DNA of 62,732 nt from Perkinsus olseni (taxonomy: Eukaryota > Perkinsozoa > Perkinsida). Each line of letters begins with the position of its first letter. Position 1 is the first letter of the stretch. Below are positions 50,290 to 60,560 of the stretch, one piece after another. The DNA lies in assembly GCA_013115125.1 (NCBI GenBank), contig JABANN010000142.1, forward strand, positions 1-62,732, given 5' to 3'. The translations under genes were made by a program, and so were the position numbers. A model generated the notes under the pieces. That model worked only from the letters and a program-made list of their open reading frames with translations. It did no database searches and was not told the DNA's origin.

Positions 50290-51999
50290 AACCTAGACAA
50301 AAAAGAGAAGAGAAAGCCTGCAGAGATCAGAAGCTCATGGTTCGATTATTCGGAAGTAATCCGCAGCTGCAGAAAGCATTGGCGTATCTGTACTACAACT
50401 CAATGCAGTGCAGCAATTTGGGACGGGTCTCAAAGAAAGGTGAAATTGGACTCGAGAGGGGCTCGGAAAAATCTGATTTCTTTGCGGATTTAGGGTGAAC
50501 GTATGTTCAATATCACGACGAGGAAGGCGTGTGCTGTTCGGATGAACGTACGTTCAGCGAGCAAAGGGGCAGAAAGAGCAAGCTGGGAGCGCAGCGGGAA
50601 GGTCGTTGAACCGAAATCGGATTTGTCCGAACTCCTCTTGAGTCAAATTTCACCTCTCTGTGAGCCCCTCACAGCCGCACTGTGACTCAAATAGCCGCAC
50701 TGTACTGAGTTATAGTGCAACCCTGATGATTCTTCCAGCAGGCCAAGTGGAGATTCGACATCGTTCGCTCCGAAAATGCATGCGTGCCATCGTGAAAGAG
50801 TAGACAGCTAGGAAGTGACGAGAGAATCAATCTGTGGTAGAAGACATCGTACTCCGCTTGACCCTCTAGAGCGATCCCTGTGGTGGGTGACAAGGCCGAT
50901 GCGTGTTGAAGCCCGGTTCGTCAGCCGACCACTGCTGGTATGGCTGGACGGCATTGCCTCTCTGCCTCCAGAGTAAGCGTTCGAGCAAATTTAGGCTCGG
51001 CTCACGCGTGCAGGCATCAGATCGACAGGCAAGGAGGGCCCCTCGCGGTTTCTGAGGATTTTCTCGTGTTGAAGAGCCCCTTCAAGCAGAAGCTTCTGGT
51101 AGCTAACAGGATGCTTCTCCCTGTAATCAGTTCATTTTTGGAGACATCATGTAGTGTACGGCTGTCACAGCGTTGTAGTGGAATCGTTGAGATCGAGACA
51201 CCCTGACGCTGTGCACAGAAGATGAATTAGCTAGGCTAGCTATATTAGTTAGCGGCCCGCATTCGCCCCGAACCAGAACGCGGCCTCACTCAACTTGGCC
51301 TCCCAACTCCCGATCTCGCACTCCGAAGTAAGAACTGAGGAGAGCAGGCTACAACGATGGACTTACGCTGACTGCTTACCCTGACATCATAATTCATGAA
51401 GCTCGAAGTCAGTTTGAGGTGCGTCTAGTGACTAGACTCTAGTCTTATGCGGCGTGGGTCTACCGGGTAGACTAGCCGGGCTACGACGCGGGTCTAATCT
51501 TATGAGACCTCCACTTGCGGATCATTGATACACACTGGGGAGTCGGTTGCAACCTAGGCCTTGGGAACTAATCCCAACTGTTATCCGGTAGCTCAGTTCA
51601 GTAACTTTATTCCCGCCTAACGCTGTTCGTATGCACTATAGGGAGCAGCTCTTGAACATACCTTCACCCTGGATCCACAACTAATTTAGATCAGTTTTTC
51701 CCGAAGGCCTCCAGAGTCCAGGTCTACTTTTCTTTGAGCCCCGTCTCAAATAGCCACAATGCGCTGAGTTACAGTGCAAGTCGAGTACTGCGCCGTCACC
51801 GCTCTTACGAAAATCGAATGCAGCGCATCATCGCCTGGCAAGAGCAATGACCACCCGGCAGGGGGTGTAATTTACCGCAGCACAACTCCGATCGCAAGAC
51901 AGCAAACGTACATAGTTGTAATATTACGGGGAACAGCACTAGCCGAGTTCTCACCACACAAGATTCGCTCAAAATACTCCTTCAGGTGACGCTATCAGA
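50290..51999. other. Intergenic stretch with a short repeat pair
   Basis: Two direct copies of a ~35-nt motif CTCAAATAGCC..CTGAGTT..AGTGCAA at 50686-50720 and 51745-51779 (about 80% identical). Odd palindrome GTCTAGT-G-ACTAGAC near 51425. No supported coding exon. Confidence 0.5.
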
Positions 52000-53142
52000 T
52001 TAAATATAGCAGAAGTAGTCCCTGATGTTGAATGACTGCCAGTGCATCCGATCTGGAGAGATCAGCAGACAGCTGAGCGAGAAGAGTACTCTCAGAGCGA
52101 AGAGGGAGCCGTACCTCGGAGGGGAAGAACTGATTTCCAGTCCTTACAACGTGGGAAGAAGAGTCGCTGTTATGAGCACTCCCAATAAAGCACCGAATAT
52201 CGTGTCGCCGATCCAATGGAAGCCAAAATAAACTCGAGCAAACATCACGCAGGGTACCTGAATAACTCACGTCAGAGCAAGAGCGGAGCCAGACCCACTC
52301 TCTTTTCTTATTATCACTACCAGCGCATATGCTTTCGGTGCGTTGTCGCACAAGGCAAGGAAAGTCGCCAGAGCTCCGGCCTGGACAGAGTCCCCGCTTG
52401 GGAATGAGAAGTTGCTCTCCATCCATCGTAAATTAACTTCTCGAGGAGCCGATGGGTATGTTGGTCGAACTCGTTTGAAGACCTGACGAAGAATCACAGA
52501 ACTACAGCTCGGATCCATTTCCCTAGTGGACGGATATAAGGAGAGAGCCGGGGTGGCTATGGACTCCTGGACCCGAACGAAACGCAAAATCATGGTCCGC
52601 TTAAATATGCTCCCGAAAGGAAGAACTCCGCGGAAATCTCCATATTTGACAGTCACCAGAATACTGCTGCTGAGTACCACCAACTTTCACTGCAGCAAAG
52701 ATGCTAAATTGCAAGATGATATCCACCCCGCGATCAATGGGATCTATACTCACGATAACAGAGCCCGCCAGTCGCCCCCTACCTTCTTCAATGTCAATGA
52801 TACCGCCACGCAGAGCAGGACGCAAATAAGATATTCCATACCTCGCTGAGTGCCCATCTTTATACTCACGATGACCGGCAAGAACGGGACAACGTAGGTT
52901 GAACATACCAGAGCGGGCACGGCCACTAAGTAGTCCAGTAGCCCCAGTTTCAAGGAGTGAACGTAAGTCGTAGAGATGTAGCGGTCCAATTTCGCTAGAG
53001 AATTGTGCGAATTCCCGACGCCAACCGGGCCTTCACCGGTCTGTACCGAAGTGACATTGTCGGCAGTGCGCTTAGAAGGACCCTCAGTCAGAGGCCTCTC
53101 ACTCCCGGCGGCCACTTTTTGTGCAGCTTTGGATCGAGCCAT
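52000..53142 (-). CDS. PAP2-family membrane phosphatase
   Basis: A lipid-phosphate or pyrophosphate phosphatase of the PAP2 superfamily. Exons: 53142-52783, 52482-52321, 52257-52148, and 52129-52000 (C-terminal). After a cytosolic N-terminus there are hydrophobic segments (YLVAVPALVCSTYVVPFLPV, YLICVLLCVAVSLTL). Motif C1 KKVFKRVRP spans the first splice junction (K-x6-RP). Motif C2 reads FSFPSGDSVQAGALATF, where the usual PSGH histidine is Asp. Motif C3 is RVYFGFHWIGDTIFGALLG, with its His and Asp present. The C-terminus is a final membrane-like segment (LFALRVLFSLSCLLI) and ends DYFCYI. About 250 residues. C1 appears only after the first intron is removed, which supports the gene model. The C2 substitution could alter catalysis or mark a known subgroup. 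Confidence 0.8.
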
Positions 53143-53262
53143 TACACCGAAAACAGACTAGCCCCATCAGTGAGTCAACCTCAGTGGAACTAACGCGACG
53201 CCTGGGCCGAGAAAAAATCGGAAACACCGTACTTGACTGCTTCCAGACGAACAGCCGGCGGT

Positions 53263-53588
53263 CTACGGCTTGGTCTCGAGGACCGTGATGCATGAGGGAC
53301 ATATGACTAAAGCAGCTCTCCCACAGGACTTCGGGCCGTTCTGAAATTCAGTGACGGAGGTTTTCGTTCGCTGCAGATTCTGCAGTGCAGAAAGCGCACG
53401 TCCAATCGGAAGAGTACAAAGAAAACATCTTCTGCAGAATGGGATCGTCTTACCACTAGAAGATCGTCCACGTGCTCCACATTTCTGTGGGTTCCACACT
53501 CCTTGCAGTTTATAATAACTTGCGTATCCGGGTTTGCAGCTTGTGTCCTCGACAACTCGACCGTCGAGCGGAAGTGGATCCGCGATAC
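53263..53588 (-). CDS. Small zinc-ribbon-like protein (partial)
   Basis: Two exons: 53588-53454 (RIHFRSTVELSRTQAA, then VIINCKECGTHRNVEHVDDL) and 53370-53263 (RTKTSVTEFQNGPKSCGR, then ALVICPSCITVLETKP to the stop). The two CxxC pairs (CKEC and CPSC), about 45 residues apart, suggest one zinc ribbon. The phase-0 junction and an AG acceptor before GTATCG suggest one or more 5' exons upstream of 53588, not found. It lies just upstream of the PAP2 gene, same strand. Family not recognised. Confidence 0.5.
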
Positions 53589-54178
53589 CTGAGCTCAAGT
53601 GTTATCGATCGAGCGACTCTGACTACCTCTATTGCCCAAGCGGATGGACTACAGACTGACTCCCCTTGGGTGAATGAATGATAGAGCGAAAAACATCATC
53701 CCTTCTTGGAGCTCACGACGATGCGAATCGATCGATCTCATCAGCGCTAAGTGGCAACCCGAAGGTCCACGTTATGTAGAAGTGCTAGAGCCCCTGCAAC
53801 TCCAGTCCGCAACTGGACTACGACTGTCACGCTTATGAAGAATTAGAACAGGGTAACTCGACCTACATTATAAAGTCAACGCGGGTGCTGGCCGTACGCT
53901 CAAACCTTCGTGTAGGGTTGTCACAAGGAGATAAGCGAGCCATGATCAACCCCGTTCCAGCCCTATCCATGGCGAGAGCAATCAGCTCACATCAGCGTTA
54001 TCATTTCTATGAAAATCCTCTAGGCTTTCTTCAACCAACTCATAGTTGCGTGTGGCACGAACGCTCACTCTCACACGGAGGTTCAAAGTTCTCGACTAAC
54101 GCTTCATTCGCAGGCCTGGCCGCTGCGACAGAATGATTCCCAGTAAATCCGAGTCATAGAGTCGTACCTCTTCGATCT

Positions 54179-55405
54179 TTAGAGAAAGTGCGCCCGCGGG
54201 CCCAGCCCCCAACCAAGTACCATCCTCTCATTTATAGTAGCTCCTGCAAAGGTGCTGAACAGAGGTGTGTTGGCCGCCAACTCCTCCTTCTCCGCCTCCG
54301 TCAACCTACCCCCTTCATGATTGTGATGAATATACGGCGACTGGGCTTCGACATCCTAAGGGGCAGAACACTAACCTAGGATGATAGATCCGCATCGTAC
54401 CTCTTCGCTCACTGCTTGTTCCACAGATTTTACCTCCGGCACGTAAAACCTCAATGTCCGCTCGATCGAATCCTTCAGCGTCTTAGCAGACTGCGGGCAC
54501 CTGCATCACCATGAACCACATCGAGTTTTAATACACGGAATTCAGTGGGATCGATATCGCGTAATACACACGCGAGTAAACCGGTACTTGCAGGTGAGCT
54601 GCTCAGCTCGCCGTCGAGCGGAAGCCTCTGCAAAATGACCGCGAGAGTTCGAGCCATGGATGCATTCCAACCGCACAGCGTTACCCCTCACAGGAACCGT
54701 GCAGTGTGAGAGTCACCATTCCTGTCTGGGGGTCGAATCCGATAAATTCACAATCACCTCCTGAAGAAGGACGAGAAGTAACTCGCACTGCAGCCAGCGG
54801 GCATGAGTGCGGGACACGAAGATCAGTACACGATTATGAGGAAAAGACAGATACCTGGACAAAAGCAGCCCATTAACAGTATCCACTGGACAACTCATGC
54901 CACGAGAACAGTTTCTCTATGAGATACAACCAGTAGGCCTGTTGTAGTGTACGCTCTCGAGAATCACGGACCGCTGTCGCCCTAATGCGAAGTAGAACAC
55001 ACGACGGTAGTACCGTCTTGGGCGATCACAGGCCGTATCCTTTCGTCGAGGAGCGCTTGTATCCGCCGCTCAACCTCGCTGCCAGCATTCGAAGGCAAAC
55101 TTGTCCCTTCGAACTCAAGACCGTCGAAGAAATCATCCTGATGGGGGAAATAGAAGAGATACAGCGGGACGGGACTCACCGGGTCGACAGCTGCTCGATC
55201 TAATATCGATTGAAACGTGGCTAGCTGAGCATCATCAAAAGCAATCCCTTGTTCACTCCGTCGAGAAGCCACAACTGACAGCATCAGCAAACCCTGGTTG
55301 CTGATGCGCCCGGCCTTTACTACTAGATAGAAACCCATCTCCCAGCATAATCTTGTCGACGCCTTCGACCTCCAGCAGCTCTCTGGCGACTCGAGGGCAG
55401 GTATT
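54179..55405 (-). CDS. NFU1-type iron-sulfur cluster scaffold
   Basis: NFU1 delivers Fe-S clusters, normally in mitochondria or plastids. Recognisable exons: ~55405-55335 (RVARELLEVEGVDKIMLGDG, matching the family SPLARKLFxIEGV..F block); a long one to 55014 (DDAQLATFQSILDRA, SEVERRIQALLDERIRPVIA, then QDG); 54760-54685 (GGDCEFIGFDPQTGM, then TLTLHGSCEG); 54500-54401 (CPQSAKTLKDSIERTLRFYV, PEVKSVEQ); 54355-54179 (a His/Glu-rich extension ending RAHFL). The cluster-binding CxxC is CEGC, formed across an intron. The C-terminal extension beyond PEV is longer than in human NFU1. The 5' end (targeting peptide, FxxxxTPNP region) is not resolved and may lie up to 55850. Confidence 0.85.
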
Positions 55406-55849
55406 GCTGTCTCTCATGTAACTAAGAACCTTAGTCTAAGGTAGACCCGCTTCTCATGCTCACTCCGGGCATTTGAGGTGATTGGCTACCACGTCCTAGC
55501 ACCACCATCTGCCGTTCACTACTCGGTTCAAAACAGCCCGAACCAAAAAATCCAAATGTTCTATGATGACGGGGTTGCGACTTCTATGGAAATGTAAGAG
55601 AGATTCGCTTGGATGCTGAGCATATCTCGGAGAAATCAAGTGCTCCTTAACTGCTTCCTCTGATCGAATACAACAGCGAAGCAACACTCACCTACGTCGC
55701 TGATCGCCGTCCGCCAGTGGGCGTGTCGCCCTTCTTGAACGCCTCCGATGTGTACATCACCGCCAACGGATTCGGCGTGCTCTCCAAGACCACTCGCGGG
55801 GGAGCTATTCGACAGAGAAGACGCAGCGAAGGCCGCATACACAGTATCA

Positions 55850-56069
55850 ACAGGTTCAAGTAAACTTCGACTGCGAAGAGCTACTGTATTTCCAAAACTA
55901 TTTTTCCACTCATCATCGTGAGCAAGGTCTCTGTCGAGAGTGATTCACTCATTTCCTGGCCGCCGTGCCACTTACATAGAGCATCAACCCATATCGTCAG
56001 TCCAGTGAAATCTACCCAAAAAAAGGTATCCTGTATGAGCAAAACCTCCGCGAACGAAACCGAAACTCA
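55850..56069. other. Intergenic stretch upstream of NFU1
   Basis: No clear exon. It may contain the unidentified 5' end of the NFU1-type gene (an open minus segment at 55636-55842 abuts it). Confidence 0.35.
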
Positions 56070-56112
56070 TTGAGTGACTATGAGGTAGTGGCACTACCTC
56101 ATAGTCACTCAA
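56070..56112. repeat. 43-nt perfect palindrome, 21-bp arms, 1-nt centre
   Basis: The arm begins TTGAGTGACTATG and ends AGGTAGTG. A single G separates it from the exact reverse complement. Identical geometry to 26107-26149 with unrelated sequence. It lies 309 bp beyond the 3' end of the second LPMO-like gene. Confidence 0.9.
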
Positions 56113-56420
56113 CCTTATACTCATCTCGTGCAGAGAGGAAAGGGAATCTGATTACAAGCGGGCACGCAACACCTCTCCATTTCTCCGAGACGTTTCTCAG
56201 TAACATGCGACTTATATCCGAGAGGGAGACGACTGACACGACGTCACACAATTTTTGTCTCCAATACTTCTAGACATATACCATCATCGTGGCTCGAAAT
56301 ATGAGATATACTTGTCGCGCTAGGAGCCACTTTAGGCCCGACGAACAGCGGCTGACGATTCAAGCGAAATGAATATTCGGAATATGTTACCGCGATTGTA
56401 TAAAAACTAATCAATGACAG

Positions 56421-57557
56421 TTAATTCGCCGATCGAAGGGATCGCTTCCCGCAAGGGTAAAGGTCATCATGTGACGAGAGATGACATATCGATCGACCGC
56501 ATGCATCCAAGCCAGCCGTGCCTTTGCAATAGGTACCAAAATAATCGTAGCAGAACTTCCCTGGATTATCCAATCCTGTGCAGCCATGGTCCTGATACTG
56601 CTCGTACACGGACTTGGTAGTGGACCCCCCAGAGGTGGCAGTCGTGGGAGCACTAGGCGTTGTTGAGGGAGTTGGAGCAGCAGCAGGAGGGGGCGGAGTA
56701 GTAGAAACAGCAGAACCGTCGCCAGCGACCGTAGTTTCGGTGGTTGTTGACGGGACACTGCCGGCACCGTTGGCATTCTCGACGAGAACGTCTGCGCATG
56801 CACCAAAGTAGAAAGGGCCAAACTTCCACATCCAGTTGATAGTGTACTTGCCCGCGGCGTAGTCCTCTGGGATAGTGACATAACCAGAAGTGTCCTGAGA
56901 AGAATGACCGTGGAGCAAGAACTCACAAGGCTAACCTACGAAGTCGCGATGGTAGGGCATGCAGCTATCAAGAACTGTGAAGTCGGTCCAGTCGGGGTCA
57001 GACTGGTATGGGGTGATACGGATCTCAATACAAGTACCTAAAAGTCGAACAGATATCAGGTATGAAAAGTACGATCACCGAAGAGGGCGGGAAGGTGGGT
57101 ATGATCTCACCTTCGGACTCGCCATTCTCTGCATGACCGTTGTTGCGCCACAAGATACGCAGCTTCTTGCCTGATACGAGAAATACAGAAACCTGGGAGT
57201 AGCAAGGGATGCCCAACTCACCGGCATTAACGACGGCTAAGTCATTGATATTTGGAGCGCCCGGTGATCCCGTTGCTCGGCAGGGTCGCATGCTGCTCTC
57301 GGTCAACTCAATATTGTGGCGAGGGGCGAGGGCGCACTCCTCAAGGCTGGCCAACGGACACACGTATCTCTGAAAGCAAACCCGCTGACAACTCAACGGG
57401 AGCTTGAACTCACTGTATAGTAGTCGTCATCTAAACCGATGTAGCCCATGCGTGCCAGGCCCTCGTCCACATCGCCTTCAAGGTACCACATCCAACTGTG
57501 CGCATCGGCAGCGAAGAATAGGCCGAGCAGATAGGAAACGAGTCCAAAGAAAACCAT
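56421..57557 (-). CDS. Secreted LPMO-like protein with C-terminal Cys-rich module (copy 2)
   Basis: Exons 57557-57414, 57369-57222, 57170-57111, 57037-56940, 56894-56421. The signal peptide MVFFGLVSYLLGLFFAADA precedes HSWMWYLEGDVDEG, so cleavage would leave an N-terminal histidine, as the copper histidine brace of LPMOs requires. Conserved with the neighbour: SLEEC, a CR(A/V)xGSPGAPN loop, a second His in NNGHAENGES, GTCIEIRITPYQSDPDW, and YTINWMWKFGPFYFGACADV, resembling the LPMO W..W..Y/F..CAD strand with its axial aromatic. A Thr/Pro/Ala/Ser linker (~50 residues) leads to a Cys-rich module: YQDHGCTGLDNPGKFCYDYF, then GTYCKGTAGLDACGRSICH. About 310 residues. LPMOs cleave chitin, cellulose or related polymers oxidatively. 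Exact CAZy family unknown. Confidence 0.72.
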
Positions 57558-58167
57558 TGGGTACTGTAGAAAAAAAATGTCTTGCCTGGCCAGGAATCTG
57601 CTAATCCCTCTTCGGGGTTCGAAGACATGCTCAAGTCAATCAGGAACTACGAGACAGAGCGAAACTGTAGGATACTCCAAGATTCTTATCTTTCGGCAGT
57701 TTCAGATTCCTCCAAAATCGCGCAAGCGCGCCACGAATCCAAGCTCTCGGCCAGCTCATGAGGCCGAAATCCACACAAGGGCCCTCCGTCGTGTGAGTTC
57801 TGGAACTCGACGCACAAACCGAGAAATTGCCCAAGAACTCAGTGTTGCCGAAAGCCTTCTTACCCTTCCACAGTTAAACACAAAACTGCATTGAAGATTG
57901 AATCCAGTCTAGTGATCGATCACATGAGATACCACACTGGCGCGGATCACGCTTCACCGACAAAAAAAAGCACACCAAATTCACAAACGTCTTGAATTAA
58001 CGAATTAGAGAAAGAAATCAGACCATTGAGCCACTTATGGACAAGCAAAAATTAATGATTGAATTCGGCTTAATATCGATATGAATAACCTTATATACGG
58101 AGGGGTACTTTAGAGCGGTAAGAGGCTGTGAGAGATGAGTCTCGAGATGCCCGAGAACCCGATTCTG
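57558..58167. other. Spacer between the two LPMO-like genes
   Basis: 610 bp. It carries the 3' flank of copy 1 and the promoter of copy 2 (both minus). ATGATCGATCACATGAG-like near-palindrome near 57910. No gene. Confidence 0.5.
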
Positions 58168-59174
58168 CTACCCTTCACGGCGTAGTCTCCTACAAGGGCC
58201 CAACTCGCTGTGATCGGACTTATGACAAATATGGCGTCCGCAGTAATCAGCGCCAGCCGAGACCTTGCAATATGTGCCATAGTACTCGTAGCAGAACTCA
58301 CCAGGGTTCGCCAGGCCCGCGCAACCATGCTGCTTGTAGAGTTCAACGACATTTTGAGCGCCAGCACTAGCAGGTGCCTTAGCAGGCGCAGGAGCTGATT
58401 GCTTCGTCACCGGCTTAGCAGTCGTCTCCATCACCACTGAGCCCACAGCGTTAGCGTTAGTGACCGCGATGTCCGCACAAGTCGCGAAGTAGAAAGGGCC
58501 AAACTTCCACATCCAGTGTATAACGTACTTCCCGGAATAAGTCTCCGGGATAACCACAATAGCAGAAGTTTCGTGATGAGCGTGATACGGCAAACACAAC
58601 TCTAGGATCTTGAAGTCACTCCAGTCGGGGTCAGCTGAGTAAGGCGCGATGCGAACTTGGACGCAGGTACCTGGAAAAGTACTCTTATTCTGGCAGATAA
58701 GGCACATTGCTACCATCAGACTCTCCGTGAGTATGACCATTGTTCTTCCAGTAGATTCTTAGTGCCTTGCCTGACACGTGACCGCGTGAAAGTCTGTGGA
58801 CTAGAGCTTAGCTCACCAGCAGTGACGGCTGCAATCTCCTCAACATTGGGCGCGCCTGGAGAGCCGCTAACCCGGCACGGACGCAAGCTGCTCTGATCGA
58901 GCATTATCTCATGCTTGGGCTCGAGGAAGCACTCCTCGAGGGATCTCAAAGGACAGATGTACCGCTGAACAGAACCGGAGTTCGTAAATAACTACAATAG
59001 AGGAGAGCTTACCGTGAAGTAGTCGTCATCGGGGCCAGATATCCCCATCCTGGGATACCCGTCTTCGATGTCACCTTCTAGATAGAACATCCAACTGTGC
59101 CCAGTCGCGTAATGAATTATCGTAGAGAGCACAAGTGCTCGCGAGAGCGCGTTTCTGAAGGAGAGGGATGCCAT
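58168..59174 (-). CDS. Secreted LPMO-like protein with C-terminal Cys-rich module (copy 1)
   Basis: Exons 59174-59013, 58964-58817, 58770-58714, 58670-58168. Start MASLSFRNALSRALVLSTII, then HYATG and mature HSWMFYLEGDIEDGYPRMGI; an upstream ATG at 59192 adds six residues. Shared with copy 2: RYxCPL, SLEEC, CRVSGSPGAPN, NNGHTHGES, GTCVQVRIAPYSADPDW, CLPYH, YVIHWMWKFGPFYFATCADI, and the C-terminal YKQHGCAGLANPGEFCYEYY, then GTYCKVSAGADYCGRHICH. The Ala/Pro/Lys linker is shorter than in copy 2. Three introns sit at the same positions and phases as in copy 2; copy 2 has one extra intron inside the region homologous to exon 4. This proves duplication and shows both models are right. About 280 residues. 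No breaks seen, so probably active. Confidence 0.72.
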
Positions 59175-59192
59175 GGAAGATGTACTGAGCAA

Positions 59193-60139
59193 ATCAGAGA
59201 GCCTAGGGGTGGTTGAACTTCAGGAACACTCAGTCCCCGCAATAGCCCACCGAGAGAGTAACAACAGTTTCGCAGCAACAGCAGCCGTTTCGACGACTCG
59301 CAGTGATTTAGCGCGCGCCCCGGTCCGGGGTGTCCGTTCTCGATTCTCTCAGGCGGGATGGCTAGACGTCAAGCGCTCATCGTCACTAGATCTCGCGTGA
59401 TGCTCAACACACTTCGCGTATTGCTACTGAACACTTAAAGAGAAGAATCTTCACCGTAGCAATGAACGTGAACTCTAGAAACATGAATGTATTACGGATA
59501 AGCCAATTTGGCGTCGCCAAACAGCTCAGATGCGTGAAATATCGCTTGCCAGGTGAGCCGGATGTGAAGTACGCCGTATCATACGTAAAAAGGTAACCAA
59601 CGTGTAGTAAGGTACATACGGCCCGTATTCACCTTACTTAAGCTGCCATGTACCGTACTCGTACGACTCAGAGCATCCCACCAACGACCAGTCAGCAGCA
59701 ATTCCGACCACTCCCTGACCGCATAGGCTGTGAAAGTCGCCTACTTTCCAAGAAACTGGATCACCCACTAGTGTGAGGCTCGCTGTTTCTTTAAGCCCCA
59801 TCACCTCCCTCCTTCGCCTGCTTTCCTTTAGAAAACAGAACGGTCCACTGCGCCAGACAAGTTCGGAAACCGGACCGGCTCTCGAGGGTCGGCCGGCCGT
59901 GTTGGAACGTGATGGAACCTGATCGGCTGCTGGCATACGCAGGCCACCCAGCCCAGACGCATCTCAGAAGTTCACACACTGCAAGTTCAATCGGAGCCTC
60001 TTGCGACAGTCCAACGGGCGTCGCGAGAGGCACGATTGGACGGTCAAAAATCGACACAACCGGAAACCAGCGTGCACCCTGGTAATCGACGCACAGAGCA
60101 CGCACGCGCCAAGCTAGTTGAATCACCCTCCCCGGGTGA
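59193..60139. other. Intergenic stretch upstream of the LPMO pair
   Basis: Includes the promoter of the first LPMO-like gene (minus) and short odd stems such as CCCCGG-T-CCGGGG near 59317. ORFs at 59634-60348 (minus) run into the GC-rich island and show no domain. Confidence 0.45.
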
Positions 60140-60560
60140 CAGCGGAAGTCAGCCGCTGAGTCCAGCGCGGTCTCTGAGCCGCGCTTGAACCGCTCGCGGT
60201 TCAGAATGCGGGCCTTAGCCCCATTCGTCAAGGACCATAGTCCTTGTGGAGTTTCCTTTTCAAAAAAGATCAGAGAGGAGCTCAATACTCGCCAAGCCAC
60301 AAATGACCCGGACAGCGCCACGCGCGACAGATTTCGACCCGCCGCCACGACCTCGACGTCGGCCAGGGCCCCGCGCGGTGACGCCCCGACACGGGGCAGT
60401 CCTCGCTGGAAAGCGAGGCGAGTCGCCTGTGCTCGGGCCTGTTGGCTGAGAGATCATAGCACAGCGGCCTTCACCAACGGGTCGAAAGCGGAGTCTCCCA
60501 GCGACCGTCAGGGACGCTTGACAGCGTCCCGAGCCTTTGCACGGGTCGCGGGTTCGTTCG
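60140..60560. other. GC-rich island with serial short hairpins
   Basis: Consecutive perfect stems with tiny loops: AGCGCGG..CCGCGCT, GAACCGC-TC-GCGGTTC, AAGGAC-CATA-GTCCTT, GCCCCG-ACA-CGGGGC, CCTCGCT-GGAA-AGCGAGG and GGGACGCT-TGAC-AGCGTCCC, within about 420 bp. ORFs overlap in several frames (plus 60185-60598, minus 59791-60348), as expected for high GC. It could be a structured RNA, a decayed element, or simple GC-rich sequence. It resembles the island at 26575-27110 in character, not in alignable sequence. Confidence 0.45.
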
